From Sphingobacteriales bacterium (GTDB taxonomy: Bacteria > Bacteroidota > Bacteroidia > Chitinophagales > UBA2359), in NCBI GenBank assembly GCA_016711285.1, contig JADJTG010000002.1, positions 186,001 through 250,000 on the forward strand: a stretch of 64,000 nt of DNA, read 5' to 3'. The position numbers were made by a program, and so were the translations under genes. The notes below the pieces were generated by a model. It worked only from the letters and a program-made list of their open reading frames with translations, did not search any database and was not told the origin of the DNA. Position 1 is the stretch's first letter. Each line of letters begins with the position of its first letter. Shown here piece by piece: positions 18,070 through 27,246 of this stretch.

Positions 18070-19506
18070 ATGTTTCCTACAAAATCTCTGATTTCCGCAT
18101 TACCCGCCGCCTACCAAAAGCCGCTCGCTGTGCTGGCACAAGTGGCAAATGAAGAAAATGTACCTTTGTACGTCATTGGCGGCTTAGTGCGCGATTTGCT
18201 GTTGCAACGCCCCTGCAAAGATGCAGATGTATTGTGCGTGGGCAATGGTATTGAGGTGGCACAGGCTGTGGCTCAACGCCTTCAACCTGCGCCCAAAGTC
18301 AATTTTTTTAAAAATTTCGGCACAGCTCAATTTATATATAAAGGTGTGGACTGGGAATTTGTAGGCGCACGCAAAGAAAGCTACGACCGCCATTCGCGCA
18401 AGCCCATTGTTGAAAACGGCACCCTGCAAGACGACCAACGCCGCCGCGATTTTACCATCAATGCGCTGGCTGTGAGCCTCAATCAAGCCGATTTTGGCGA
18501 ACTCTTAGACCCCTTCGGCGGTTTGGAGGATTTGGAGCGCAAAGTACTCCGAACCCCTCTCGACCCCGCTGTTACATTCTCTGATGACCCCCTGCGCATG
18601 ATGCGTGCCGCCCGCTTTGCTTCGCAGCTTCATTTTCAGATAGACCCACGCGCCTTGCAAGCCATGGCTGAACAAGCCGAGCGTATTCATATCGTATCAC
18701 AAGAGCGCGTTATTGACGAGCTGAACAAAATAGTATTGTCGCCGCAGCCTTCGGTGGGCTTTAAAATATTGTACAATACCGGCTTGTTGAACCACATTTT
18801 TCCTGAAATGGTAGCCCTGCAAGGTGCAGAATATATTGACGGAGTGGGTCACAAAGACAATTTTTTTCATACCCTGCAAGTGCTGGATAATGTAGCCAAA
18901 TATTCCGGCGATTTGTGGTTACGCTGGGCGGCTATTTTGCACGACATCGGCAAGCCGCGCACCAAACGTTTTGAAGGCGGCGGCTGGACATTTCATGGGC
19001 ACGATGCCGTAGGTGCAGCAATGGTGCCTAAAATCTTTCGTTCGCTCAAACTGCCGATGAACGAAACGATGAAAAAAGTGCAAAAATTGGTGGCACTGCA
19101 CCTGCGCCCTATTTCGCTCACCAAAGAAAATGTAACCGACTCCGCTATTCGCCGTCTATTATTTGATGCCGGCGACGACTTGGAAGATTTGATGTTGCTG
19201 TGCAAAGCCGACATTACCTCCAAAAACCGCGAAAAGGTTGCCCGTTTTTTGGAAAATTACGAAATGGTGCAACTGAAATTACGCGAAGTGGAAGAAAAAG
19301 ACCGCATGCGCAACTGGCAGCCTCCCGTCAGCGGCGATGAAATTATGCAAATGTTTGGACTGCGTCCGGGCAAATTGGTAGGCGAATTGAAAACGCTCAT
19401 TCGCGAGGCTATCTTAGATGGCGCAATTGCCAACGAAAAAAATGCAGCCCACGAGTTTATGTTGTCTGCCGCCGCCCAACGCGGGCTTTTTCCGATACAG
19501 CAATGA
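18070..19506 (+). CDS. cca: CCA-adding tRNA nucleotidyltransferase with HD domain
   Basis: 478 residues. Adds or repairs the 3' CCA of tRNAs; this fits the two tRNA genes in this window, which do not encode CCA. N-terminal class II polymerase domain with VIGGLVRDLLL and catalytic Asp pair in CKDADVLC, then RRDFTINALA and the DPLRMMRAARFA helix. The HD domain starts near residue 285 (WAAILHDIGKPRT), with HGHDAVGA and LVALHLRP, as in HDIG-containing Bacteroidota enzymes. Confidence 0.95.
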   Translation: MFPTKSLISALPAAYQKPLAVLAQVANEENVPLYVIGGLVRDLLLQRPCKDADVLCVGNGIEVAQAVAQRLQPAPKVNFFKNFGTAQFIYKGVDWEFVGARKESYDRHSRKPIVENGTLQDDQRRRDFTINALAVSLNQADFGELLDPFGGLEDLERKVLRTPLDPAVTFSDDPLRMMRAARFASQLHFQIDPRALQAMAEQAERIHIVSQERVIDELNKIVLSPQPSVGFKILYNTGLLNHIFPEMVALQGAEYIDGVGHKDNFFHTLQVLDNVAKYSGDLWLRWAAILHDIGKPRTKRFEGGGWTFHGHDAVGAAMVPKIFRSLKLPMNETMKKVQKLVALHLRPISLTKENVTDSAIRRLLFDAGDDLEDLMLLCKADITSKNREKVARFLENYEMVQLKLREVEEKDRMRNWQPPVSGDEIMQMFGLRPGKLVGELKTLIREAILDGAIANEKNAAHEFMLSAAAQRGLFPIQQ

Positions 19507-19774
19507 TTTTTTTTATTACAAAATAAAAGCATACATAAATATATAAATTAAAATATTTTAAAATAAATTTATTGACAAATAATTGATTAATAAAGAATTC
19601 AATTATTAAAAAATAAATACAAGTTATTTTTAAACATCTTTTCGGAGTTAGTATTGCATTTTAAACATAAAAAACAGGGGCGAATACTGAAAAACTGACA
19701 AAATTTCATTTTTTTCAAGTAATTTTGCCTGTCGTCATTTTATAAATACACTTTAAATACCATCAAAATCAATC

Positions 19775-20596
19775 GTGAAAGACATATACGTCAGGGCTTT
19801 GTATGCCGCCGTTGAAGCCGGAAAAGAAATATTGGAAATATATGCGCAGGACTTTGGCGTAGATTACAAAAGTGACGACTCGCCGCTTACACTCGCCGAC
19901 CGCCGCGCCCATCAGGTTATTATACACCATTTGGAGGATACGGGTATTCCTATATTGAGTGAAGAAGGCAAAGATATACCCTTTACCGAACGTGCCACTT
20001 GGCAGCGTTGGTGGTTGGTAGATCCCTTAGACGGCACTAAAGAATTTATCAAAAAAAACGGCGACTTCACCGTCAATATTGCTTTGTTGGAAGCAGGGAC
20101 ACCTGTTTTCGGCGTTATTTATATTCCTGTAAACGATACGTTGTATTTTGGAGGTATGGATATGGGATCTTTTAAATTGGAAAATGCGGCTGCCAATATA
20201 GGGATTTTTGAAAATAAAAAAGATGAAATCGTGCAAAATGATATATATTTGCAGGCTCAAAAAATACCTTTGCCCAAGCCCCAAACAGACAGAAACTATA
20301 CAGTGGTAGCAAGCCGTTCGCATTTGAATACAGATACACAAATTTATTTAGAACAATTGCAGCAAAGCAAAGGCACTCTTAGTTTGGTATCGCGGGGTAG
20401 TTCTTTGAAAATATGTTTAGTAGCAGAAGGTGTAGCTGACGAATACCCGCGTTTAGCTCCTACTATGGAATGGGATATCGCCGCCGGACACGCCATTGCT
20501 TTGGGAGCAGGAAAAAAAATTATAGATTTTGAATATAAGGAGAAATTAGTGTATAACAAAGAATCTTTAAAAAACCCGTCTTTTATTTGTCTTTAA
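19775..20596 (+). CDS. cysQ: 3'(2'),5'-bisphosphate nucleotidase
   Basis: 273 residues from GTG 19775. Hydrolyses PAP, the by-product of PAPS-dependent sulfation, to AMP. The inositol-phosphatase fold signatures are present: LSEEGKD, the metal-binding DPLDGTKEFI and the second motif APTMEWDIAAGHAI. It would clear PAP made by the sulfotransferase at 29.4 kb and complements cysN at 61.3 kb. The next gene begins two bases after its stop. Confidence 0.92.
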   Translation: MKDIYVRALYAAVEAGKEILEIYAQDFGVDYKSDDSPLTLADRRAHQVIIHHLEDTGIPILSEEGKDIPFTERATWQRWWLVDPLDGTKEFIKKNGDFTVNIALLEAGTPVFGVIYIPVNDTLYFGGMDMGSFKLENAAANIGIFENKKDEIVQNDIYLQAQKIPLPKPQTDRNYTVVASRSHLNTDTQIYLEQLQQSKGTLSLVSRGSSLKICLVAEGVADEYPRLAPTMEWDIAAGHAIALGAGKKIIDFEYKEKLVYNKESLKNPSFICL

Positions 20597-20598
20597 AA

Positions 20599-21207
20599 AT
20601 GATAAGGAAATCATGGCTGCCCCTATTATGTGCAGCTTCGCTGTGGATAGGTACTATTTCGTGCAAAAATGAATTTAAAGGACAAACAGTGCGTACCACG
20701 CAATTATCTAAGCTGAATGACACCACCGAGTTGTATTCTTTTGGTGAGGTGCGTTATACCGGACGCGCCGTGGAATACTACGACAACGGAAGCCCCAAAT
20801 TAATTATGTATTTAGAAGATGGTATTCCGTTTCAGAAAACAGGCTACTACAACAGTAAATCTGAGGAAAAACAAAAAAGCTACGAAATTTTGTATCGCAG
20901 CGACGGCACAAAAAAAGAACGCAAAGACTGGTATTCTAACGGAAAGAAAAAATTAGAAATGTATTTCAACGCCCAAGACCAAATAGACGGCACATTTACC
21001 GAGTGGTATCCTATCGGTACGGTGAAGTCGGTGATGAGATATGAAGAAGGAAAAAAACACGGGTTACACGCCGAATGGTATCAAAGCGGAAAGAAAAAAA
21101 TGGAAACCGAATACAGAAACGGAAAAATCGTAGCCATTGAAGATTATACACCCAACAAAAAATCTAACCAAAAAAAGAAAGGTTTAGGCAGAAATTTATT
21201 CAAATAA
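20599..21207 (+). CDS. MORN-variant repeat lipoprotein
   Basis: 202 residues from ATG 20599. Lipoprotein signal with Cys in GTISC near residue 22. The body has repeats of about 23 residues of the type GxxxEYYDNGxxKLxMYLEDG and DWYSNGKKKLEMYF, the MORN_2/YwqK pattern. Ends in a Lys-rich tail. Two-base gap after cysQ suggests co-transcription. YwqK-like proteins are named as antitoxins in some annotations, but there is no toxin here and function is unknown. Confidence 0.75.
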   Translation: MIRKSWLPLLCAASLWIGTISCKNEFKGQTVRTTQLSKLNDTTELYSFGEVRYTGRAVEYYDNGSPKLIMYLEDGIPFQKTGYYNSKSEEKQKSYEILYRSDGTKKERKDWYSNGKKKLEMYFNAQDQIDGTFTEWYPIGTVKSVMRYEEGKKHGLHAEWYQSGKKKMETEYRNGKIVAIEDYTPNKKSNQKKKGLGRNLFK

Positions 21208-21234
21208 ACACTTCGCAGATATTTAAAATAAAAA

Positions 21235-21242
21235 TAACTTTG
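21235..21242 (+). promoter_or_regulatory. TAACTTTG minus-7 box before the second MORN gene
   Basis: TAACTTTG matches TAnnTTTG about 66 bases before the ATG at 21308. No clear TTG minus-33 element. Confidence 0.4.
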
Positions 21243-21307
21243 CCCTTGCAACTGGTTATTTTCATCCAAAACAGTTGTTCTATTCTTACATTTAATACAG
21301 ATTAATT

Positions 21308-22453
21308 ATGAAATATATCCATACTTACTTCTCTTTATTTACATTTATTCTGTTGTTGTTTACGGCTTGCAGAAATAACGAAGCATCATCTGAAGATACT
21401 AAAGCTGTAGTAGATAATAATTTACCTTCTGTAAAAGTAGAAGTAGAGGGTTTACCTATTAAAGATTTAAACTTTAAAGGTGGTGTGTATTATCAGGGCA
21501 GTACCCCCTATACCGGAAAAGCATATACTCTTTTTGAGCCGGGTTTTATAAAAGAAAAAATTAGTTTTGTCAATGGTTTTAAAGAAGGTACTTCCCAAAT
21601 TTTTAATCGCAACGGACACATGGTTAAAGAAGAAAACTATCTGGTCGGAAAATTAGACGGCGAACAAAAGGAGTGGTTTCCAAATACAAAACAGTTAAAA
21701 ACTGTTCAAACGTATAAAAACGGTGTAGAAGCAGGCTTAAAAACTACCTATTATGAAAATGGAGCAAAAAAAGCTGAACAAACTGGCGATGTAAGCGGCA
21801 CACGCACCGAATGGTTTCCGAACGGAAGTGTAAAGTTATTTGAAAGGTATAAAGATTATCAGTTGGATAGTGTTCGTGTAGAATTTTATGACACCGGAAA
21901 AAAAGCAAAAGAACAATATTACAGCAACGGACAACTCAACGGAAAATCTAATTCTTGGTATCCTGATGGCACACCCAAATCAGATGCGACATATATTAGT
22001 GGCAATTTACACGGCTTGGCTACCGAGTGGTACGAAGACGGTAAAGCCAAATCTCAAATCGGATACAAAAATGGTATCATTGACGGCGTAAGCCTTGAAA
22101 TGTACCCTTCAGGAGCTAAAAAGAAAGAATTTATGGTAAAAGACGGTATCACCGTAGGTACTTATACCGAATGGTATATGAATGGTGCCAAAAAAACAGA
22201 AATCCACTATATTAATGGCGATAAGGAAGGAAAAGAAATTGAATGGCACGAAAATGGTATGGTGGCTGCCGAAACCGTTTATGTAAATGGAAGCCCCATT
22301 GGCGAAACGACACGTTTTGACCGCAGCGGTCGTCAAATCAACAACCCCAAAGGAATGGGCGGCAAAGGCAGAAAAGGCAAAGGCGGCGGCGCACCACAAA
22401 CGGCACAAAATCCGCAGAAACCTGACACAGAAACACAGCCTAAAAAGAAATAA
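21308..22453 (+). CDS. MORN-variant repeat lipoprotein, larger paralogue
   Basis: 381 residues. Lipoprotein signal with Cys in LLLFTACRNN (about residue 21). About eleven MORN_2 repeats, e.g. EWFPNGSVKLFERYKD, SWYPDGTPKSDATYI, EWYEDGKAKSQIGYKNG and EWYMNGAKKTEIHYING, run from residue 60 to 350; the end is a Gly/Lys/Pro-rich tail. Shares architecture with the gene just upstream, so the two are likely an old duplication. Likely surface or periplasmic; function unknown. Confidence 0.78.
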   Translation: MKYIHTYFSLFTFILLLFTACRNNEASSEDTKAVVDNNLPSVKVEVEGLPIKDLNFKGGVYYQGSTPYTGKAYTLFEPGFIKEKISFVNGFKEGTSQIFNRNGHMVKEENYLVGKLDGEQKEWFPNTKQLKTVQTYKNGVEAGLKTTYYENGAKKAEQTGDVSGTRTEWFPNGSVKLFERYKDYQLDSVRVEFYDTGKKAKEQYYSNGQLNGKSNSWYPDGTPKSDATYISGNLHGLATEWYEDGKAKSQIGYKNGIIDGVSLEMYPSGAKKKEFMVKDGITVGTYTEWYMNGAKKTEIHYINGDKEGKEIEWHENGMVAAETVYVNGSPIGETTRFDRSGRQINNPKGMGGKGRKGKGGGAPQTAQNPQKPDTETQPKKK

Positions 22454-22596
22454 AACAAGATTATCTCATTGTTAGGTATTTTGTACTGAATTATTTTTAT
22501 TAAACTGTATAATTCATACTTTATACCTAAACAATGCTTTTATAATCCTTCGCCTATTATTTATTTTTTTCTGAATCAATAAGAACCCAGTTTTTG

Positions 22597-23667
22597 ATGA
22601 AAATATTAGTGAGTGGTGCTGCGGGTTTTATCGGCTTTCACATCAGTAAAAAACTATTGGAATTAGGCTATCAAGTCGCAGGAATAGATAATCTTAATGA
22701 CTATTATGATATAAGTCTGAAAAAAGACCGTCTTCAATCGCTCGGAATACATCTGCAAGCCGACAATAATAGCGTATATCATAGCAAAACACACCCATCG
22801 TTCACTTTTTACCGCTATGATATATGTGATGAAATTCTTATCCGCAGACTTTTTCAGGAAGAACAAAACATCGCCGTAGTTTGTCATTTGGCGGCACAAG
22901 CCGGAGTGCGCTACAGTCTTCAAAATCCGGCTACTTATATTGATACAAACATCAGAGGTTTTTTCAACGTCATCAATACCGCCGCTGCGCATAATATTCG
23001 CTTGTTGATGTATGCCAGCAGTTCCAGTGTTTATGGCGAACAACAACAAAAACCCTTTGCCGAAACTGACGACACCGAACACCCTATTAGCATTTATGCC
23101 GCTACCAAAAAAAGCAACGAAATCTTAGCTTATACCTACAGCCATCTGTATAACCTGCCTACAATGGGATTGCGCTTTTTCACGGTGTACGGTCCGTGGG
23201 GACGACCCGATATGGCAATGTATCGTTTTTGCAAGGCTATATGCGAACACCAAACCATAGAACTATACAACCAAGGCAATCTATATCGTGATTTTACATA
23301 TATTGATGATGTAGTTACAGGTATCGTAAATTTAATGCAAAAAGCTCTTGCAAATTTGGAGCAGCATCAATGTATAATGCCGGAAGAAAAAACCACTCCG
23401 AATTATACTTTGATGAATATAGGCAACACACAACCTATATTGATTAAATCGCTCATTGATTTACTTGAAAATGTGCTGGAGCAAAAAGCCGACATAAAAT
23501 ACTTACCGATGCAAGCCGGCGAAGTAAGCAATACTTGGGCTGACACCAATAAAATATTCCATTATTGCGGCTTTAAACCCACCACCCCACTTAGCAAAGG
23601 TATTCAACAATACGCCGAGTGGTTCCTACAATACTATTATCCGCAGAAATATCCCATTTACCATTAA
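22597..23667 (+). CDS. UDP-glucuronate 4-epimerase (CapI-type)
   Basis: 356 residues. Interconverts UDP-glucuronate and UDP-galacturonate for capsule or LPS. Extended SDR: GAAGFIGFH nucleotide motif, GIDNLNDYYDISLKKDRL (diagnostic of this subgroup), QAGVRYSLQNP, active-site SSVYG and YAATKK, and RDFTYIDDVV. ATG 22597 is used; a TTG immediately before it is in frame but not needed. Confidence 0.88.
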   Translation: MKILVSGAAGFIGFHISKKLLELGYQVAGIDNLNDYYDISLKKDRLQSLGIHLQADNNSVYHSKTHPSFTFYRYDICDEILIRRLFQEEQNIAVVCHLAAQAGVRYSLQNPATYIDTNIRGFFNVINTAAAHNIRLLMYASSSSVYGEQQQKPFAETDDTEHPISIYAATKKSNEILAYTYSHLYNLPTMGLRFFTVYGPWGRPDMAMYRFCKAICEHQTIELYNQGNLYRDFTYIDDVVTGIVNLMQKALANLEQHQCIMPEEKTTPNYTLMNIGNTQPILIKSLIDLLENVLEQKADIKYLPMQAGEVSNTWADTNKIFHYCGFKPTTPLSKGIQQYAEWFLQYYYPQKYPIYH

Positions 23668-23685
23668 AAATTATCATTATTTTTT

Positions 23686-23717
23686 TTGATAATTTTATTA
23701 AAATTTGCCTATATTTG
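23686..23717 (+). promoter_or_regulatory. Bacteroidota-type promoter of the DUF177-rpmF operon
   Basis: TTG at 23686-23688 and TATATTTG at 23710-23717, 21 bases apart, match the minus-33/minus-7 consensus. Start of DUF177 is about 30 bases downstream. Confidence 0.6.
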
Positions 23718-23747
23718 CGCCCTAATTCGTAAACTAAGCATGCAGTT

Positions 23748-24305
23748 TTGAAGGCAAACGATAAATATACTATCCCTTTTGTCGGCTTAAAAGTTGGGCA
23801 TCATACATTTCAATATCATATTGATAGGGAATTTTTTCAACATTTTCCCGATTCGCCTGTCCAGCAATCCAATGTAGAGGTATATTTGGATTTTGAGAAA
23901 AAGAACAATTTTTTTGTATTGGATTTTTCAATAGAAGGTACTGTGCCTACGGAATGTGACCGTTGCTTGGAAATATTTGACATAGGAATTAACGGCAGGT
24001 ACCGCGTTTTGGCAAAATACAGCGATGACGCTGCGGCTTCTGATGATACTATAGATGTAGTGTATATCGCAAATCAGGATATAAGCATCAATGTAACACA
24101 ATTGATTTATGAATTTATAATATTGAGTATTCCGGTGCGCAGAGTGCACCCTGATACTGCCGAAGGAAAAATGGGCTGCGATGCAACTATCATTCAACAT
24201 CTTCAAAAAAACGAACAAAAAAATACTGTACCTTCTTCCGATAATGAAACAGACCCGCGCTGGCAATCATTATTAGCATTAAAACAGCAAAATAATAAAC
24301 AATAA
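23748..24305 (+). CDS. DUF177 (YceD-like) protein
   Basis: 185 residues. DUF177 proteins precede rpmF in most bacteria and bind rRNA or affect 23S maturation in some. KYTIPFVGLKVGHHTFQYHID is the family N-terminus and the ECDRCLE motif (CxxC-like) lies near residue 67. The only in-frame start is TTG 23748. An ATG at 23740 is one base out of frame; one extra T in the TTTT at 23746-23749 would give MQFLKANDKYT, so the true start may be 23740. Confidence 0.85.
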   Translation: MKANDKYTIPFVGLKVGHHTFQYHIDREFFQHFPDSPVQQSNVEVYLDFEKKNNFFVLDFSIEGTVPTECDRCLEIFDIGINGRYRVLAKYSDDAAASDDTIDVVYIANQDISINVTQLIYEFIILSIPVRRVHPDTAEGKMGCDATIIQHLQKNEQKNTVPSSDNETDPRWQSLLALKQQNNKQ

Positions 24306-24345
24306 AGTAAAAATATTTAATAACTCTATAAAATAATACTATAAT

Positions 24346-24555
24346 ATGCCTCATCCCAAAAGACGACACTCCGTCGTGCGCCGCGACAAACGCAGAACGC
24401 ACTACAAAGCGGAATTACCTAATGTGTCTATTTGTCCCGTTACACAAACACCTCATTTGTGGCATCGCGCCTATGTAGTAGATGGCGACTTGTACTACAA
24501 AGGGAAAAAAATGATTGAGAATTACGAAAAATCTGCCAAAGCAGAACAGAACTAA
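24346..24555 (+). CDS. rpmF: Ribosomal protein bL32
   Basis: 69 residues. PHPKRRHSVVRRDKRRTHYKAE is the invariant start of bL32. The zinc ribbon is degenerate: only one Cys remains (SICPVTQTPHLWHRA), so this is the zinc-independent form seen in several Bacteroidota. Follows DUF177 by 40 bases, the usual order. Confidence 0.95.
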   Translation: MPHPKRRHSVVRRDKRRTHYKAELPNVSICPVTQTPHLWHRAYVVDGDLYYKGKKMIENYEKSAKAEQN

Positions 24556-24599
24556 AAACTGAATTTTTTATTCTTTCTTAATCTCAATACAGATATAAA

Positions 24600-24669
24600 A
24601 AGCGAGAAGCAGGAATTTTGAACAGCCCTGAAAGGTTGCGAAATACTTGACTTCTTGCTTCTTTTTTTG
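24600..24669 (+). terminator. Long-loop hairpin terminator after rpmF
   Basis: AAGCGAGAAG at 24600-24609 pairs with CTTCTTGCTT at 24651-24660 (one G.T pair), followed by CTTTTTTT. Loop is about 41 bases, longer than usual. Confidence 0.5.
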
Positions 24670-24722
24670 CAGTATATCTTCGGTTGCTGCTTATTTTTTG
24701 TGTTTTTTTTATATAGATACTC

Positions 24723-25721
24723 ATGTCTTTCAATGCGTAGATCAGTGCGTTAGGAGCTTATGTTCCCGAAACTATTTTGAGCAATGCCGATTTGGAAAAA
24801 ATAGTGGATACCGACAGCGAATGGATTTTTTCGCGTACCGGCATTTTGGAACGGCGCATATTAAAAGGCGAAGGATTGGCAACTTCGGATATGGCTGCCA
24901 AAGCAGTTGCTGACTTGCTGCGCAAACGCGGCATCGCCGCCACCGAAATAGATGCCCTCATTTGTGCTACCGTTACACCCGATATGCAATTTCCGGCTAC
25001 TGCCAATATTATATGCGATAAAGTCGGCTGCGGACATATTGTGAGTTTTGATATTGCGGCGGCGTGTTCGGGCTTTTTATTTGCCCTTGAAACAGCAACC
25101 CAACTCATCAAAGCCGGAAAATACAAAAAAGTAGTGGTAGTGGGTGCAGATAAGATGTCCTCTATTGTTGATTATCAAGACCGCAGCACCTGTATTTTGT
25201 TTGGTGATGCCGCCGCCGCCGTACTCCTCGAACCCACCCACGAAAACATAGGAATTTTAGACAGCATCTCGCGCTCTGATGGCAGTGGACGCGTATTTTT
25301 GCACCAAAAAGCCGGCGGCTCTGCCAAACCCGCCAGCCACGCCACCGTAGATGCCCGCGAACATTATGTGTATCAAGAAGGAAAAAATGTATTCAAATTT
25401 GCGGTAACACGCATGGCTGATGTGTCGGCAGAAATCATGGAGCGCAACCAACTCGGCAGCGAAGAGGTATCTTGGTTAGTGCCGCATCAAGCCAATATGC
25501 GCATTATCGAAGCCACTGCCCACCGCATGGGACTTTCAATAGAAAAAGTGATGGTCAATATCCATAAATACGGCAATACTACGGCAGCCACTATCCCTTT
25601 GTGCCTCTACGAATGGGAACAACAACTCCACAAAGGCGACAATATTATTTTGGCTTCTTTCGGAGGTGGTTTTACGTGGGGTTCTACTTATGTAAAATGG
25701 GGATATGATACGCCTGCTTAA
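24723..25721 (+). pseudogene. fabH: FabH (beta-ketoacyl-ACP synthase III) with an in-frame TAG at codon 6
   Basis: FabH starts fatty-acid synthesis by condensing acetyl-CoA with malonyl-ACP. From ATG 24723 the family N-terminus reads MSFNA, then TAG (24738-24740), then ISALGAYVPETILSN in the same frame. All catalytic parts are intact downstream: Cys in DIAAACSGFLF, His in WLVPHQANMR and Asn in NIHKYGNTTAA. A TTG at 24777 could initiate, but that would drop the first beta-strand. Because the gene is normally essential, read error, a rescue start or readthrough are all more likely than true loss. plsX, usually between rpmF and fabH, is absent. Confidence 0.85.
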
Positions 25722-25775
25722 CGCAATATAAATATTTTTCGCTCACAGGTATCGGCAAAAGAGTAGCTAATTTTT

Positions 25776-27026
25776 TTATCCTATCAATTGTGTAAATAAA
25801 TCGCCTTTATCGTTGAGGTAGCGATATGGGATTTGTTTTTCTTCTAACTTGCTGATGAGTACTTCAAAATCATCGCGTTCTTTGAGTTCTATGCCCACCA
25901 CTGCCGGTCCCAACTCGCGGTTGTTCTTTTTGGCAAACTGAAAATAAGTAATATCGTCATCGCTGCCCAGCACTTCATTTACAAACTCGCGAAAAGCACC
26001 CGGACGCTGCGGAAATTCAATAATAAAATAATGTTTTAATCCTTCAAACAGCAAAGAACGCTCTTTGATTTCTTCGGTGCGCAAAATGTCGTTGTTGCTG
26101 CCACTTACTATACATACTACATTTTTACCTGCAATCTGCTCTTTGTAATAGTCCAATGCCGCAATGCTCAACGCTCCGGCAGGCTCTACGACCATCGCCT
26201 CTTCGTTGTAAAGGCGTAAAATACAAGTACACACCTTTCCTTCGGGTACTAAAATCACATCGTCCAAAGTGTGGCGGCATATTTCAAAAGTAAGGTCGCC
26301 CACACGTTTCACTGCTGCGCCGTCCACAAATTTATCTATTTTTTCCAAAGGCGTATTGATGCCGTTTTCTATGGAAACTTTCATAGCAGGTGCGCCCAAA
26401 GGCTCTACGCCGATAATTTTGGTAGTGGGGCTGAGTTTTTTGAACACGGTAGCCACACCCGAAGCCAAGCCGCCGCCGCCGATGGGAATAAAAATATAAT
26501 CAATAGGAACCGTGGCATCATTGAGAATTTCCAACGCCGCCGTACCCTGTCCCGCAATCACTTTTTCGTCATCAAAAGGGTGCACAAAAATTTTTCCGCT
26601 TTCTTGAGCATCGTGTACTGCCTGTTGATAGGCATCATCAAAGGTATCGCCGATGAGTACAATTTCTACAAACGATTTTCCGAATAATTTTACTTGTTTT
26701 ATTTTTTGTTGAGGCGTGGTTTTGGGCATATAAATTTTGCCATGAATATGCAATAAATTACACGAATATGCCACTCCCTGTGCGTGGTTGCCTGCGCTGG
26801 CACATACCACCCCTTTGGCGCGTTCTTCGGCATTAAAAGCAATCATTTTATTATAAGCCCCCCGAATTTTGTAGGAGCGCACCACCTGTAAATCTTCTCT
26901 TTTAAAATAAATATTTGCTTGCTGCTCCTCCGAAAAATTAGCATTGTAGCTCAGAGGTGTTTGAGAAATAACCTTTTTTAAAAGTTGTCCGGCTTTGATG
27001 ATTTCTTCAAATAAATTCGTAGACAT
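25776..27026 (-). CDS. ilvA: Threonine ammonia-lyase (threonine dehydratase)
   Basis: 416 residues. Deaminates threonine to 2-oxobutyrate for isoleucine synthesis. PLP-binding Lys in SYKIRGAYNKM, the Gly-rich phosphate loop in IPIGGGGLASG, and a single C-terminal ACT-like domain (FIIEFPQRPGAFREFVNEVL) typical of the short feedback-regulated form. Single gene. Confidence 0.94.
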   Translation of the reverse strand: MSTNLFEEIIKAGQLLKKVISQTPLSYNANFSEEQQANIYFKREDLQVVRSYKIRGAYNKMIAFNAEERAKGVVCASAGNHAQGVAYSCNLLHIHGKIYMPKTTPQQKIKQVKLFGKSFVEIVLIGDTFDDAYQQAVHDAQESGKIFVHPFDDEKVIAGQGTAALEILNDATVPIDYIFIPIGGGGLASGVATVFKKLSPTTKIIGVEPLGAPAMKVSIENGINTPLEKIDKFVDGAAVKRVGDLTFEICRHTLDDVILVPEGKVCTCILRLYNEEAMVVEPAGALSIAALDYYKEQIAGKNVVCIVSGSNNDILRTEEIKERSLLFEGLKHYFIIEFPQRPGAFREFVNEVLGSDDDITYFQFAKKNNRELGPAVVGIELKERDDFEVLISKLEEKQIPYRYLNDKGDLFTQLIG

Positions 27027-27192
27027 AGCTTATAAAAAATGAGAACCTGCTGTATTGAAATAAAAGATGCCCAAAAGTACATAAAAATCTTACTGTACAG
27101 CACAATATTTCCAGAACAAAAAAATAGTATTTGTCTGATTCTTTATCAGCCAAGCAAATCTATAAAAAATGAGCAAATTATATGAAGTATCA

Positions 27193-27223
27193 TTGTCAAA
27201 ACCATAAATAACTGCTACCTTTG
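27193..27223 (+). promoter_or_regulatory. Bacteroidota-type promoter of the glycosyltransferase operon
   Basis: TTG 27193-27195 and TACCTTTG 27216-27223 separated by 20 bases, a very good consensus match, 23 bases before the ATG at 27247. Confidence 0.65.
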
Positions 27224-27246
27224 GCATATTCAACAAAAACGCTGCT

